Shown one piece after another: positions 10,601 through 20,100 of a stretch of 64,000 bases of DNA (its first letter is position 1; each line of letters begins with the position of its first letter). A program made the translations under genes and the position numbers. A model generated the notes under the pieces. That model had not been told where the DNA came from. It ran no database searches and worked only from the letters and a program-made list of their open reading frames with translations. This stretch comes from SYLG01 sp965226945 (GTDB taxonomy: Bacteria > Planctomycetota > Planctomycetia > Gemmatales > Gemmataceae): contig OZ245717.1 of NCBI GenBank assembly GCA_965226945.1, forward strand, positions 4,774,001-4,838,000. Direction: 5' to 3'.

Positions 10601-10709
10601 CGCCGGCAAGACCCCAGGCCGAGCCTGGATATTCGCGCCCGGCAAACCGAAAACCATCCTCGAGCCGCCTTAAAACGAATTCGCTCGATTGCGTTGCCTG
10701 TTCGTTCAT
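7638..10709 (-). CDS. VWA-domain membrane protein (glutamine-amidotransferase-like middle region)
   Basis: 1023 residues. Two membrane segments at about 32-52 and 62-85 precede a von Willebrand factor A domain whose MIDAS begins at D103 (DVSAS, D-x-S-x-S). A middle region (about 450-650) carries ILLVAGAASKEYQF and VLISGPVN-like stretches typical of class I glutamine-amidotransferase-like domains in this type of protein. The C-terminus ends in a membrane helix (AMLAVTALLALEWTL). It should sit in the cytoplasmic membrane with the VWA domain binding a partner through a metal ion. The start overlaps the stop of the BatA gene by 4 nt. It probably works with the MoxR ATPase encoded upstream. Confidence 0.82.
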   Translation of the reverse strand: MNEQATQSSEFVLRRLEDGFRFAGREYPGSAWGLAGALVLILGLAIALWFYLRERKTLGLPRVFFLFSLRALCYLILAFVFLLPAMQTWEEQTLKSHVLVAFDVSASMTSTIDALPDGKTPFDKLPRRQDRVLGLLQSGEWIDGLARENPLEIHRFARGLMGPSLRLGAGKIGTAEEWKQIDLPDESKKVKPIDYADVSEKIWPVWLKPGHSGLTKSEGAGSKWLADLDAAGIKAVKAGEDKGTSLSGSLLGIGSAASGSMVRGMVVFSDGRSTEDSSGALSQLREQARVSNLPLIVVGIGEDRPVVRTEIADLRAPALVQPDDPFRLLMDVTGDGLSGQPVPDATIEIRNIRKLAQDKIEEREIELVQANNPATSVALGKLIKVKLPQASFDTSTPPRVSLEVLLDAAALAKAAGKELPQVAGGWILAETGEGGLRFTASVGRDRREMNPSPVAARGPVDVRVQKKPLRILLVAGAASKEYQFVRNLFVRELEKKRAEVSIYLQLPTGALSKRGALVQDVPPERMLESFPDRFDTDSPDPAQRLLDLASYDAILAFDPDWNQLTDTQRANLGNWVDRGGGLVLISGPVNTLQLAKPGADRTSLKSILDLYPVQLRDLRLDGSERSMDTPWALSFEGVTPEMEFLRLDEDQEGRPFLSDWADFFNAAGRPEEGSRGFFSVYPIEDVRKGAIVAARLKDERFKLKDGKLSPWMVLSDPASGRRIVWIGSDETWRMRAYREVWHERFWTKLARYAAANSRGKDVRRIRLFVGGPYQAGRPISFEATIDDRGGKPLGPQNDPPRLRIEAPSGVNDGEFPPLVKLEPRPGAPGVWRARFQVRAAGRYNMTVEVPATKDKLTGTSLIVEAADPESENTRPDWASLNEIASPFSMIESRLSAEQARKVKEMLRRPTSSDRGSDRSSGRTATPTKDASPAGDGGTAGDANRDEPKLLFDLSGASIIPLLLPGQTSNLRNRGPVDDLWDEGPSLGQPTGDNPGARAIPWAMLAVTALLALEWTLRKLWKVA

Positions 10710-13597
10710 TCGCGGCTCCCCCCCACCGGCAATGCGCCGGATTTTGCGCTGGGAATCGCGCTGGCCACGGGTCTGGCCCGGGAAGCCGTCATGGGTACCG
10801 CCGCTTCCTTGTTCTTCGCGTGATGGCTACAGTAAACCGCCATGGCTTGCTCACCGATCAACACAAGCAAAATGATCAGGTAGATCCACCAGGTTTCCGA
10901 GGTATCGCGCGGCGGTTCGAGCATCGAGTCGGAACCGTCTCCCGGCCGCGCCAGCACCGCCTTGCCCTGCCCGACACCCGCCTGGGGCAGTTCCAGCAGA
11001 TCGCGCCGTGCCCGGCGCAGATCGCCTTCATGATTGGCGTCGATGTTGATGGCAAACGCTTCCAGTTCGCCATCTTCTGGTCCAAACGGGGTTTGACCGG
11101 GAGCGATCGTGGGGGACAGGTTCATATAGAGCACGCCCGGCTCCAGTTGCGGATGGACTCGGATGCGCACGCGGCCGCCCACCGGCGCATCTCCCTGGTT
11201 GATCCCCATCTTTTGCAGACCCGGCTTGAGCCCTCGCACCTTGGTGGGCCTTTGCGGGTCAAACCGCTCTTTGGCCGTGCCATTCAAGAAAGCGGCATCG
11301 CGCGACAAATCGAGCCCCTGGCCCACAAGCAGAGTCGATCCCTCGCCCGCCCCGGCTTGCAACAGATATTTTGTCAGTTCTTTCATCATGGCTGCATAGG
11401 TCCACGACATCGGGCTGCCTGAACCCCATTCGTTCCAGCCGTCCGCTTCGGTCCCGGCCGCCGACAGCGTGGTCCGGGTTCCCGCGGTCGTCAAGCAAGC
11501 GATGACTCTTCCCTTGCCGACGGTTCGCTCCACCATGAGCGGATCGCCAAATTGGACCTCGCGCAACAATTCGCGCAAGCTCGCCGCAATCGGCTGAAAC
11601 GCCGATTTGCCCCAAAGGAGCTTGAGCCCCGGCCGCGCCGCCGTTCCGGTTTTTGGATCGGCCGGATCGCCGGCGTCGTCGAGCGTTTTTTCAAGCGACC
11701 GGGCCAGGCGGAACTGCGACTGCGAAAGTAGCGCCTCGCGCAATTCGCGCGTGACCATTTCGAGGCCGGTTCGAAACTCGGCCTGGGCCGGATCGTTGAT
11801 CGGAAACGAGGCGATCAGGGATAGCGCTTTTTCGCGGTATTGCTGGCGCTGGCGCTCGTCTTTCCAGCGCCTGTTGGGCAGAAGGATGATATCGCGCACC
11901 GATCCGTCTGCCTTGTCCCATTGAAAACGCGCTTGCGTGGGCCAGTAGCGATCGATCGGCAAAAAGCGGAAGTCGAGCCGGTTTGGGTAAACCCCGGCCA
12001 CGATCGGGTGCGCGGGGTCAGGGAAGAGGATTTTGGGCTGTTCGTCGATCAACCGGGAGTCGAGCTTGTCCTGAGGCGCCGGCGGGTCCGTGGGGCGTGG
12101 GCCCAAAAGCACGGGGAAGAGTCCGTCTTGCTCCTGGAACAGGCTGTTGGCAACGGTTGGCCGGGTGCGGTCCCCCACAAACCAGGCGAGGCTATTGCCT
12201 TCCTTGACATGCAAGGCCAGGCGCTTGACTTCGGTTTGAGGCAATTCGGCCACATTTAAGAGGAAAATAATCGGGTAAAGCTCAAGGCGGGTGCGCGGCA
12301 AGTCTTCAAGCAGGCGCACTTCCGGTTCGTAGTCGCGCAAGGCGGAAAGGGCCGCCTCGATATGAAAGGCGTCCCCGCCGGGGGTCATTCCCGTCCGGCC
12401 CGAGCCGTCGATTACCAGCACGGGAATGCGAGGCACGACCTCGACGACCAGGTCGCGCACATTGTCTTGCGCCAACCCGAGACGGGGCTGGTCGTCGATC
12501 TCGGCCGTCAGCCGAACCCACGATCTTGAGAGCAGGCGTTCCTGGTCGCGCCGGGCCGCGTCATCGCCTGCGCGTAGATTGGGCGCGGGCCGGTTGCGGC
12601 CAAGCACGAGGCTCAAGCGGACCTTGGTTTCTTGCCCGGGGGGAATTTCGTCCACGGGTTGGGTGGCCGCGAAATCCTCGACGCCATCGCGGCGCATGGA
12701 GAAAAAAGTTCTTCGCGGACTCGAGCCGAAATTCTTGATGGTGGCGACGAACTCGGTCGAGGCACCTTCCACGACAAGGCGCGAATCGCCGCTCAAAGAA
12801 ACGATGCCCAGGTTGTCGTGACCGATCGGCGCAGCCGGTCCCTGAGGCCGGTCGGGATCGGCCACATCGACAATGCGAATGTTGGCCCCCGTACCGGCAA
12901 GGTGCGCCAGCGCCTTGCGGGCCGCATCGCGCGCGGGGCCGTTCCAGTCGGCGTCGCGGCAGTCGGTCAAAAGGTGCAAAAGCCGATGCGAGGAAACTTC
13001 CGCGGCCCCGGCGGCCGCCCATATGTCGAAAGCCCCATCGAGCGCCTTGACCGGATCGAGCGCGCGGTAGCCAGGCCTGAGCCGTCCCAGCAGCTCGTCG
13101 GCCTTGCGTGCGAGGTCCTCGCCCGCCTTGCCTTCGAGCACCACTTCGCCCAGATTGGAAAGTAAATAGATGCGCGCGTGATGAATCCCGCGGATCGACC
13201 CGAGTTTGCGCACGAGGCGCGACGCCTCCTTGGCGGCCAGGTCCATCGCATTGCTGCGCGTTCCCTGGTTGTCGTGCATATCGTCCATGCTCAACGAGTC
13301 GTCGATGACGATCAAGTGATCGCCGCCGACTCCGGAAGAGCCGCTTCCGAGCCAGCGCGATAGCAGGAAGGCAACGAGTAAGACGAGCAAAATACGCAGC
13401 GCCAGGAGCAGCCATTCCTCGAGGACCATGCGCCTGCGCATCCGCTTTTGCGCGGCGAGCAAGAACTCCATGGCCGCCCACTGGATACGCCGGTACTGCG
13501 TCCGCCGGATCAGGTGGATCAGGATCGGCAGTGTCGCGAAGGCAAGGCCAACCAGCGCCGCGACCGGGTGCAAGAATAGGGAAAAAAGGCTTTCCAT
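10706..13597 (-). CDS. BatA-type membrane protein with VWA domain
   Basis: 963 residues. The N-terminus is the BatA (aerotolerance-regulator N-terminal) signature: a membrane helix at about 10-30, the basic loop LIRRTQYRRIQWAAMEFL, then a second helix at 62-82. The VWA MIDAS is D99-D-S101-L-S103, and a long extracytoplasmic region follows. A final membrane helix lies near 915-935 (WWIYLIILLVLIGEQ). BatA proteins are membrane partners of MoxR ATPases. It is cotranscribed with DUF58 upstream (21-nt gap) and the second VWA gene downstream (ATGA overlap). Two VWA proteins of about 1000 residues in tandem are longer than classical BatA/BatB (about 330 residues). Confidence 0.85.
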   Translation of the reverse strand: MESLFSLFLHPVAALVGLAFATLPILIHLIRRTQYRRIQWAAMEFLLAAQKRMRRRMVLEEWLLLALRILLVLLVAFLLSRWLGSGSSGVGGDHLIVIDDSLSMDDMHDNQGTRSNAMDLAAKEASRLVRKLGSIRGIHHARIYLLSNLGEVVLEGKAGEDLARKADELLGRLRPGYRALDPVKALDGAFDIWAAAGAAEVSSHRLLHLLTDCRDADWNGPARDAARKALAHLAGTGANIRIVDVADPDRPQGPAAPIGHDNLGIVSLSGDSRLVVEGASTEFVATIKNFGSSPRRTFFSMRRDGVEDFAATQPVDEIPPGQETKVRLSLVLGRNRPAPNLRAGDDAARRDQERLLSRSWVRLTAEIDDQPRLGLAQDNVRDLVVEVVPRIPVLVIDGSGRTGMTPGGDAFHIEAALSALRDYEPEVRLLEDLPRTRLELYPIIFLLNVAELPQTEVKRLALHVKEGNSLAWFVGDRTRPTVANSLFQEQDGLFPVLLGPRPTDPPAPQDKLDSRLIDEQPKILFPDPAHPIVAGVYPNRLDFRFLPIDRYWPTQARFQWDKADGSVRDIILLPNRRWKDERQRQQYREKALSLIASFPINDPAQAEFRTGLEMVTRELREALLSQSQFRLARSLEKTLDDAGDPADPKTGTAARPGLKLLWGKSAFQPIAASLRELLREVQFGDPLMVERTVGKGRVIACLTTAGTRTTLSAAGTEADGWNEWGSGSPMSWTYAAMMKELTKYLLQAGAGEGSTLLVGQGLDLSRDAAFLNGTAKERFDPQRPTKVRGLKPGLQKMGINQGDAPVGGRVRIRVHPQLEPGVLYMNLSPTIAPGQTPFGPEDGELEAFAINIDANHEGDLRRARRDLLELPQAGVGQGKAVLARPGDGSDSMLEPPRDTSETWWIYLIILLVLIGEQAMAVYCSHHAKNKEAAVPMTASRARPVASAIPSAKSGALPVGGSRE

Positions 13598-13618
13598 GAG
13601 GTTCGGCAGACTCTCCTA

Positions 13619-14557
13619 TCAGCTCGAACCCGACCGAGCCCGGGATGCCCTCGGGTCGGCGCGGAAACTCAAGTAACGATTCAAAACGGCATCGAGAGGC
13701 TCATCGGTACGCACAAGCAGATAATCGCATCCGATGCGTGTGCAACCGCGGCGAACTTCGGTGAGGTACTCCTCGACGACTTCGCGATAAGCCTGACGAA
13801 GGTTTTGCGGATCGCACAAAAGGTGCGAGGAGTCTTCCATGCCCTCGAAGCGGGTGGTGCCGCGGAAATCGAAATCGATCTCCTGGGGATCGAGCACATG
13901 AAAAACCAGGACGTCCTGGCGACGCTGGCGCAGCATGCGCAATCCCTGAAACAGGCCGGGACGTTCGATCAGCAGATCGGAGAAGAGAACGACAAGGCCG
14001 CGCTGCTGTGTCCCTTCGGCGGCGCGGCGCAAAAGTCCCATGATGTTGGTGGCGTTGCCTGGCCGGGCGGCTTCGAGCGCCGCGCAAATGACGTCGATGT
14101 GGCGCGTGGACGACTTCGCGGGCACCACCTGGCGCGGATCGGCATCGTGAGCCATGAGCCCCACGGAGTCTTGTTGGCCTAGCAAGAGCCAGGACAGGCA
14201 GGCGGCGGCGGTGCAGGCATATTCGCGCTTGTTCCACTTGGGGTCGCCATAGCCCATCGAGTTGCTGCAATCGACGAGCATGGTCGACTTCAGGTTGTTT
14301 TCGGCCTCGAACTGCTTGATGTAGTACCGATCGCTTTTGGACCAGACTTTCCAGTCGAGATGGCGGATGTCGTCGCCGGGGGAGTATTCGCGATGCTGCA
14401 CGAATTCGACCGAGTGGCCAAAGAAGGGGCTCGAATGCAGGCCATGGAGGTAGCCCTCCACGGCCTGGCGCGCCCGCAAATCGAGCCGGCCCAGGCGAGA
14501 TAGGACCGCCGGGTCGAGAAAGCGTCTGGGATCATCAGGCCGCGTCGTGCCAGGCAA
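13619..14557 (-). CDS. DUF58 domain protein
   Basis: 312 residues with the complete DUF58 core around residues 56-86 (REYSPGDDIRHLDWK, then YYIKQFEAE) and a degenerate VWA-like metal site DCSNS at 96-100. DUF58 proteins accompany MoxR ATPases and VWA proteins. No ATG is available: the frame opens with TTG at 14557 and no better start exists before the conserved core, so TTG is called with moderate certainty. No signal peptide. A 25-bp tandem repeat array fills the gap between this start and the MoxR stop. Confidence 0.85.
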   Translation of the reverse strand: MPGTTRPDDPRRFLDPAVLSRLGRLDLRARQAVEGYLHGLHSSPFFGHSVEFVQHREYSPGDDIRHLDWKVWSKSDRYYIKQFEAENNLKSTMLVDCSNSMGYGDPKWNKREYACTAAACLSWLLLGQQDSVGLMAHDADPRQVVPAKSSTRHIDVICAALEAARPGNATNIMGLLRRAAEGTQQRGLVVLFSDLLIERPGLFQGLRMLRQRRQDVLVFHVLDPQEIDFDFRGTTRFEGMEDSSHLLCDPQNLRQAYREVVEEYLTEVRRGCTRIGCDYLLVRTDEPLDAVLNRYLSFRADPRASRARSGSS

Positions 14558-14632
14558 GCGAAATCTCGGAAAAGGACCTAGGGAGTAACAAAATACTGAA
14601 AATACATAAGCGCGGAAGCCATTCGTACCACA

Positions 14633-14722
14633 GTCAACCAGGAACTTGGGTTCTTAGGTCAACCGGGAACACTCTTCCTCAGGTCAACCAGGAACATTCG
14701 TCCTCAGGTCGACCCGGGAAAT
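14633..14722 (-). repeat. 25-bp tandem repeat array between moxR and the DUF58 gene
   Basis: Four copies begin at 14633, 14658, 14683 and 14708, spaced exactly 25 bp. On the plus strand each starts GTCAACC (GTCGACC in the last) followed by GGGAAC or AGGAAC; on the minus (operon sense) strand each reads GTTCCTGGTTGACC or close. Units differ at many positions, so this is an aged duplication. It lies inside the operon, just upstream of the TTG start of the DUF58 gene. Confidence 0.85.
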
Positions 14723-14726
14723 CGGC

Positions 14727-15782
14727 TCAGGCGACAAACATTTTCTGGAAGCGGGGATCCTTGTGCAGGTCGCCTTCATTTTCCGGAGTTTCGGCAATCA
14801 AACGAGCGATCACCGCGTCGGGGGTGATTCCTTCGGAAACCGCGGTAAACGAAGTCAAAATGCGGTGCCTCAACACGGGCATGGCCAGAGCCTTGATATC
14901 GTCGGTGGTCACATGGACGCGTCCCTTGAGCAGGGCGCGCGCTTTGGCACCAAGCAATAGGTTTTGCACCGCGCGCGGGCCGGCACCCCAGGAGATCCAG
15001 TCTTTCACGAAGGTGGGCGTACCCGGTTGATCGATGCGCGTTTGACGCACCAGTGCCAGTGCATAGCGGATGGCATGGTCGCTGGTCGGCACCCGACGAA
15101 CCAACTTTTGCAGTTCAATAATGTCCTGGCCGCCAAGTACGGGCCGCAGTTCGGGAACCGAGGCGGAAGTCGTCCGCCGGGCAATCTCGAATTCTTCGTC
15201 AAAGGTCGGATAGTGCACGAACACCTTGAACATGAAGCGGTCTTGCTGCGCTTCGGGAAGGGGGTAGGTTCCTTCCTGTTCGATGGGGTTTTGCGTCGCC
15301 AGCACGAAGAAGGGATCGTCTAGCTTGTGACGCATGCGGCCGACGGTGACCTGACGTTCTTGCATCGCTTCCAGAAGCGCCGCCTGCGTCTTGGGCGGGG
15401 TGCGGTTGATTTCGTCGGCCAAGACGACGTGCGAGAACAGCGGCCCGCGCAGGAACTTGAACTCGCGCACGCCAGTGTCGCGATTCTCCTGGATGATTTC
15501 GGTGCCCGTGATGTCGGAAGGCATCAGGTCGGGGGTGAACTGAATGCGGGCAAAACTGAGCGACAGGCACTGCGCCAAAGTCGAGATCATCAGCGTTTTG
15601 GCCAGGCCGGGTACGCCTTCCAGCAGGCAATGGCCCTTGCTGAACATGGCGATCAAAAGTTCTTCGATCACCTGATCCTGGCCAACGATGATTTGCGAAA
15701 GTTGCCCCCGAATATCCCGGTAGGCATTTTGCAGGCGTTCCGCGGCCTGAAGGTCGGGAGCGGTCGTGTCCGTTGCACTCAT
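14727..15782 (-). CDS. MoxR-family AAA ATPase
   Basis: 351 residues. Walker A is GVPGLAKT (56-63), Walker B is VVLADE (119-124), sensor 1 is ATQNP with N165, and the arginine finger region is EAQQDRF (R182). Together with EQEGTYPLPEAQ this is diagnostic of MoxR ATPases. These act as chaperone-like ATPases that remodel or load cofactors into VWA-domain partners, which here are encoded directly downstream. ATG at 15782 has an AAAGGAAA ribosome site. It is flanked upstream by a 20-bp and downstream by a 25-bp tandem repeat array, so both its leader and its trailer are unusual. Confidence 0.95.
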   Translation of the reverse strand: MSATDTTAPDLQAAERLQNAYRDIRGQLSQIIVGQDQVIEELLIAMFSKGHCLLEGVPGLAKTLMISTLAQCLSLSFARIQFTPDLMPSDITGTEIIQENRDTGVREFKFLRGPLFSHVVLADEINRTPPKTQAALLEAMQERQVTVGRMRHKLDDPFFVLATQNPIEQEGTYPLPEAQQDRFMFKVFVHYPTFDEEFEIARRTTSASVPELRPVLGGQDIIELQKLVRRVPTSDHAIRYALALVRQTRIDQPGTPTFVKDWISWGAGPRAVQNLLLGAKARALLKGRVHVTTDDIKALAMPVLRHRILTSFTAVSEGITPDAVIARLIAETPENEGDLHKDPRFQKMFVA

Positions 15783-15815
15783 GAATTTCCTTTTCCCGGC
15801 TGAGCCAGCCCGTTC

Positions 15816-15936
15816 GTTTCGAACAACTTTTTAGGAGTTTCGAACAACTTTTAGAGGTTTCGAACAACTTTTAGAGGTTTTGAACCACTTTTAGGAGTTT
15901 TGAACCAGTTCCATGGAATTCGAACCAATGCGATGG
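15816..15936 (-). repeat. 20-bp tandem repeat array upstream of moxR
   Basis: Six contiguous units begin at 15816, 15837, 15857, 15877, 15897 and 15917 (one 21-bp step, otherwise 20 bp). The central units are near identical (plus strand GTTTCGAACAACTTTTAGAG); the outer units decay. On the minus strand the unit reads TTGTTCGAAACTCCTAAAAG. There are no spacers, so it is not a CRISPR. It lies between the stop of the terpenoid-cyclase-fold gene and the moxR start. Confidence 0.9.
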
Positions 15937-15954
15937 ATAGCGATGTCGTTCCGT

Positions 15955-17151
15955 TTAACGCTGATATATGGGTAGCGTGGCGTTGTCCAATTGCATGATC
16001 GCCAAATGGACCGCGGTGATGTAAATGGGACCAACCTGCCCACCGCTCCAGGAGCCATCGGCCCCCTGCGTTCTTTGCAGGTAATCGAACGTCGATTTTC
16101 GATAAGACGACCAGGTCAACCGGTCCTTGACATCGGACTCGGGAAAGAGCTTGCCGTAGCCCTCTTCGCCCAGGATGTAGTTGGCCTGGCTCCAGTAATA
16201 CTGCGTGTATTCGTCATGCCCGCTGCGGCCTGCCCCGGCCGCGCCCAGGTGGTCCCTGCAGAATTTGAACCACTTCTTGACCAGGGGCGAATCGTAATCG
16301 CCTGAAGAAAATCCACACGAAATGGCCGCGGCCGTCAGGGCAGGGCGGCCTTCGCCGCCGCCACCGCCGCCATAGCTATAGATCACGCCCCCTTGGCCGT
16401 TGGTGCACTGCTCGAGATAGGCGACGGAACGCTTGATCGCCTCGGTTGGCACATCGATTCCCGCGTTGCGCGCCGCCCTGAGCGCCTGGACCTGGGTGAT
16501 CGTCACCGAGCCTTCATCGAAGTTGTTTCCTTCCTTGGCGCTCAAGTAGCCCCAACCGCCAAAGACGATCGTTTTGCCATCGCGCGGGGCTTCACGCCGG
16601 GTTTGAGCCTCGAAAGTGAATTTGCCGGCGCGGGTCAGGATCGCCTCGAGTTTGCGGCGCCGGTCGATGTCTTCCTCTTCGCCGTAGACCGAGGCGAGGA
16701 ACAACATGCCAAAACCGTGCCCATACATGTACTTGTCGGATTCGCCCGGAAATTTGGGGTTGCCGATGAGTCCGTTGGGTTGGCAGCGGACCATCAGAAA
16801 ATCGACCGCCCGGCGCAGGTTGTCGCGGTACTTGCCTTCGCGCAGGGTGCTGCCTTCCATGAGGAAAGCCATTCCGCTCAGGGCCGTCATGGTGGTCGGA
16901 TAGAGGCCGCCAAAGGCCTCCCAGTGACCGTCCTTCGCCTGCTGCTTCGCCACCCATTCCAGACCCTTGCGGATCGTTTCACGATATTCGGGAGGGGGAG
17001 CATCGGAACGGGCCGTTTTTGCAAGCAAGGGCAGACCCAGAAGCGCGGCGGCACCGGCACGCAGCGCGTTACGGCGATGGGGCAAGGGTGCGCACGGGCG
17101 ACCGCGACTTGAGAGTCTTGTCAGGTCGCCGTTTTCCCATTGTTCACTCAT
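15955..17151 (-). CDS. Terpenoid-cyclase-fold (prenyltransferase/squalene oxidase repeat) protein, probably Tat-exported
   Basis: 398 residues from the ATG at 17151, whose A is the last base of the upstream gene's TGA. The N-terminus contains a twin-arginine-like motif (PHRRNALRAG) followed by a hydrophobic core (AAALLGLPLLAKT), suggesting Tat export. The rest consists of alpha/alpha barrel repeats of the prenyltransferase/squalene oxidase family (KGLEWVAKQQAKDGHW, FDYLQRTQGADGSWSGG). I do not see the DXDD motif of squalene-hopene cyclases, so cyclase activity is doubtful. Planctomycetes carry many such repeat proteins next to PQQ-like proteins; a structural or sensor role is an inference. 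Confidence 0.85.
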   Translation of the reverse strand: MSEQWENGDLTRLSSRGRPCAPLPHRRNALRAGAAALLGLPLLAKTARSDAPPPEYRETIRKGLEWVAKQQAKDGHWEAFGGLYPTTMTALSGMAFLMEGSTLREGKYRDNLRRAVDFLMVRCQPNGLIGNPKFPGESDKYMYGHGFGMLFLASVYGEEEDIDRRRKLEAILTRAGKFTFEAQTRREAPRDGKTIVFGGWGYLSAKEGNNFDEGSVTITQVQALRAARNAGIDVPTEAIKRSVAYLEQCTNGQGGVIYSYGGGGGGEGRPALTAAAISCGFSSGDYDSPLVKKWFKFCRDHLGAAGAGRSGHDEYTQYYWSQANYILGEEGYGKLFPESDVKDRLTWSSYRKSTFDYLQRTQGADGSWSGGQVGPIYITAVHLAIMQLDNATLPIYQR

Positions 17152-20100
17152 CAGGGAGCCCTCCGGGCGGGAACTGCGGCAGGAGCCACGGCCGGGGCGA
17201 TGAAATTCCCCTGCGCGGCGCCCGGACGCGGAGCATTGACGCGGATCCATGGAGAGTCGGCCTGGTTTTCGGAGGTGATCGAGGTGGTTGCGGTTGGACC
17301 TCCGTTCGGCCGGGAAGAGTCGGCCAGAGCCAAACCGCTGCCCCAGAAGAAGCTGATCCGGTTTTGACCATCCAATAGATCGAGCCGGCCGGCTCTCAAA
17401 TCGACAAGGAACGCATGGAAAAACTGCTGGCCCGTGCGGGTTTCCTTATCGAGGATCAATTTCCCCGTTCGTTTGTCATACCCCTTGGTGCTGATCAGGT
17501 TGATCAGCGTTTGCGCGCCGGGGCCTCTTTGGAACTGCTGGAAACGGCTGCTGAACAGAACCATTGGCAGGTTCTGAAACTGGTCCAAAATCATGAGCTG
17601 GTTCGAAACGCTGTTGCGCCAGGCGAGTTTGCCCGATTCGCGCCGGAAGGCATAGACATCGCCGTTGGCCCGGACAAAGCGGAGTCCCACCCAGCCCATG
17701 AAATTCGTTTGCACCCCCTGGCCGATGTTTCCTTGATCTTCCGGTTTTTGCGATACCAGGTAGACATTGGCGCCATCGGCAATCAGTGCCATCGGCGCCT
17801 TTTCGGACAAAATCGGATTGATTTTGAAAACGGGCAGCGCCTTGCCATCGGGCAACTGAAAAACCTCGACATTGCCGTCAGGCAAGACGACCCCGCCCAG
17901 GTTGCCCCCGACCGATTCGAGGGAGCGAGTTCCAACGGGAAACTCCTTGCGAAAGATTTCTTGGTTTCCCAGAAGGTCGATCAGCTTCAAGACGGGGCCG
18001 GTTTTTGCCGTCTTTTCGGTGGCGGCCGGAGCTTCAAAGGACAGAAGCCTTGAGCCGTTCAGGACAAGCCGGTTGCGGTAATCCTTGGAAAAATCGGGTT
18101 GATCGACCAGATAGCCATCGATGGCTCGGACCGCTCGCGAACCATTGACCGCGCCATCGGTGGAAGTGCGCGCCAAAAATAGGTGGCTGTCGCTGGCACC
18201 CAACAATAGATGGTCGGACCGGACATCGGAACGCGACCAGAGGACCTTGCCGCTCATCGGGTCAAGGCCTGCCAGGCCCTCGGAATTCAAAACCGGCAGG
18301 ACCCCATCGACAATGGTGCCCACCATGCCGATTCGCTGTTTCCAACCGTCTTCTCGGGTCAGGTAAAGCAACCCATCGTTGGCGTCGAGAGAGATGTTGT
18401 TGCCATTGTAATTGGGCCGAGTGAACCGCTCATTGCCCGCCGTGAAGGTCGTCACCGATTTTCCTTGCAGCAGGTTGGTTTCCCATAGGACCTTGTGGCG
18501 GATTGGATCGATCGCGTAGATCCAGTTGGCCACCCACAAGATCATCAGGTGCCCGGAGGTCTGATAGGAGATACCCAACCTCTTGGCGCCGGGCTGAGCC
18601 CCGATCAGATGCTGGTAAACATTCGGCCCGCTGAGCGGAAGTTCCCAGGATTCGCCATTGGTCATGCTCGTTCCCTTCAAGACCAGGGACGAGGGTTGAT
18701 TGGGATTGTTGATCAGAACGAATTGGTTCCGGTCGAAGAAGGGTAAACCGGCACCTTCGCGGTAGAGGCCCGTCACCGCTCGATGATTGCTATTGCTGCT
18801 TGAGCGATCCTCGACCACCTTGATCGGGCCGGTGGCGTTGATCGTGGCCGGTTCGGCCAAGTAGGGGAGAAATCGCCGATCGGCGGCCAGATCGTTGAAC
18901 AGCCGGGCTGAGTTCATTCCCGGGCGGACATTTTCATTGGGAAACCGCCGGGCCAATTCCGACAAAAGGGATGCGGCATCGGGCAATAAACCCCGGTTCT
19001 GATAAAGAATGGCCTGGGAATCGAGCGCTTGCGCCGCTTCGGAAGAACTCCAGGCGGAGGGGATCAGACCAGGATAGGCGCCCAAAAATCGCTCCGCTTC
19101 GAGGAGCGGCATCGTCCCGTTTTCCTGAGCGGCGTCTCGCGTCAATTCGGCGGCGGTTTTTCGTCCCCCTGGGAAAAATGGGCCAAAGGCCAGTGTGAAA
19201 TTCTTGTAGTGATCCTTGCGATCGGAACTCGTTTTCAGGCTCTCCTGTTTCAAGCTTTCCCGTTTCAAGCTTTCTAGGCGGCTTTCGAGGTAGGCCTCGA
19301 GTTGCTGGCGCATTTCGGGCTTGGCCGATGCGATCATGAGCTTGATCCGGCCGCGTGCAAGAGCGTCGGGCGTGATGCGCAAGGCCGAGTCGTCGTTGGG
19401 GGTGAAAAGAGATCCGGGCGCGGCCAGCTCAGCGAGTCGATCATATTCCTTGGCCGCATCCAGGAGTCGTCCCTGCGTTTCACGGCCGCGGGCCATCAGG
19501 CCCAGGAAAACGGTGCGGCGTTGATTGGCCTCCGCTTGCTCCGCTTCCGTCACGGGTCCTCCGGTCGTGTCGCGCGCGCACATTTCCTCGAAACGGCCAA
19601 TCATCGGTTCAAAGCGGGTGAAATTCTCCTGGAACGCTTCGGTGAATGCCTCGAACAGTTTCTTCCGCGCCTTGGCCGTGACCTGAGGCGTTGGTTTGTT
19701 ACGCAAGGACAAATCGAGGTCGGCGATGGCTCCTTCGATGTCTCCCTTGTCCAGGCGCAGTTCGCCGCGATCGGCCAGGCCCTCGGGATCGTTCGGATTG
19801 GCGCGAATTTTTTCATCGATGTAGGCCAGGCGCACCGCCAACTGGGAATAAACGGCCAGGTCCATCGGTCCCTGGCTCAGCACGTCGCCCTGGTAAAATA
19901 CCAGGTTTCCCGGAATTTCCTTCTTGCGAGAGTGGGTGTGGGCGGTGACCTTGCCGAGCTTCATATCGATCGTGCAGATCTCCGGTTCCTTCGTTTTTGC
20001 CGATTCTTTCAGCGGCAAGAAATAGAGAGATCCGCTCGCCGCCCCGTAACCTGAGGGCATTCCCGTCTCTACGGTCCAGGCGGTGAGTCCGGTTTGCAAA

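Noticed and set aside
15816..15936. Possible CRISPR array
   Set aside because: Units are contiguous with no spacers, only 20 bp, and decay outward; no cas genes nearby.
19238..19282. ESLK pentapeptide duplication in the giant PQQ protein
   Set aside because: A short in-frame helical repeat, ordinary replication slippage; no further significance seen.
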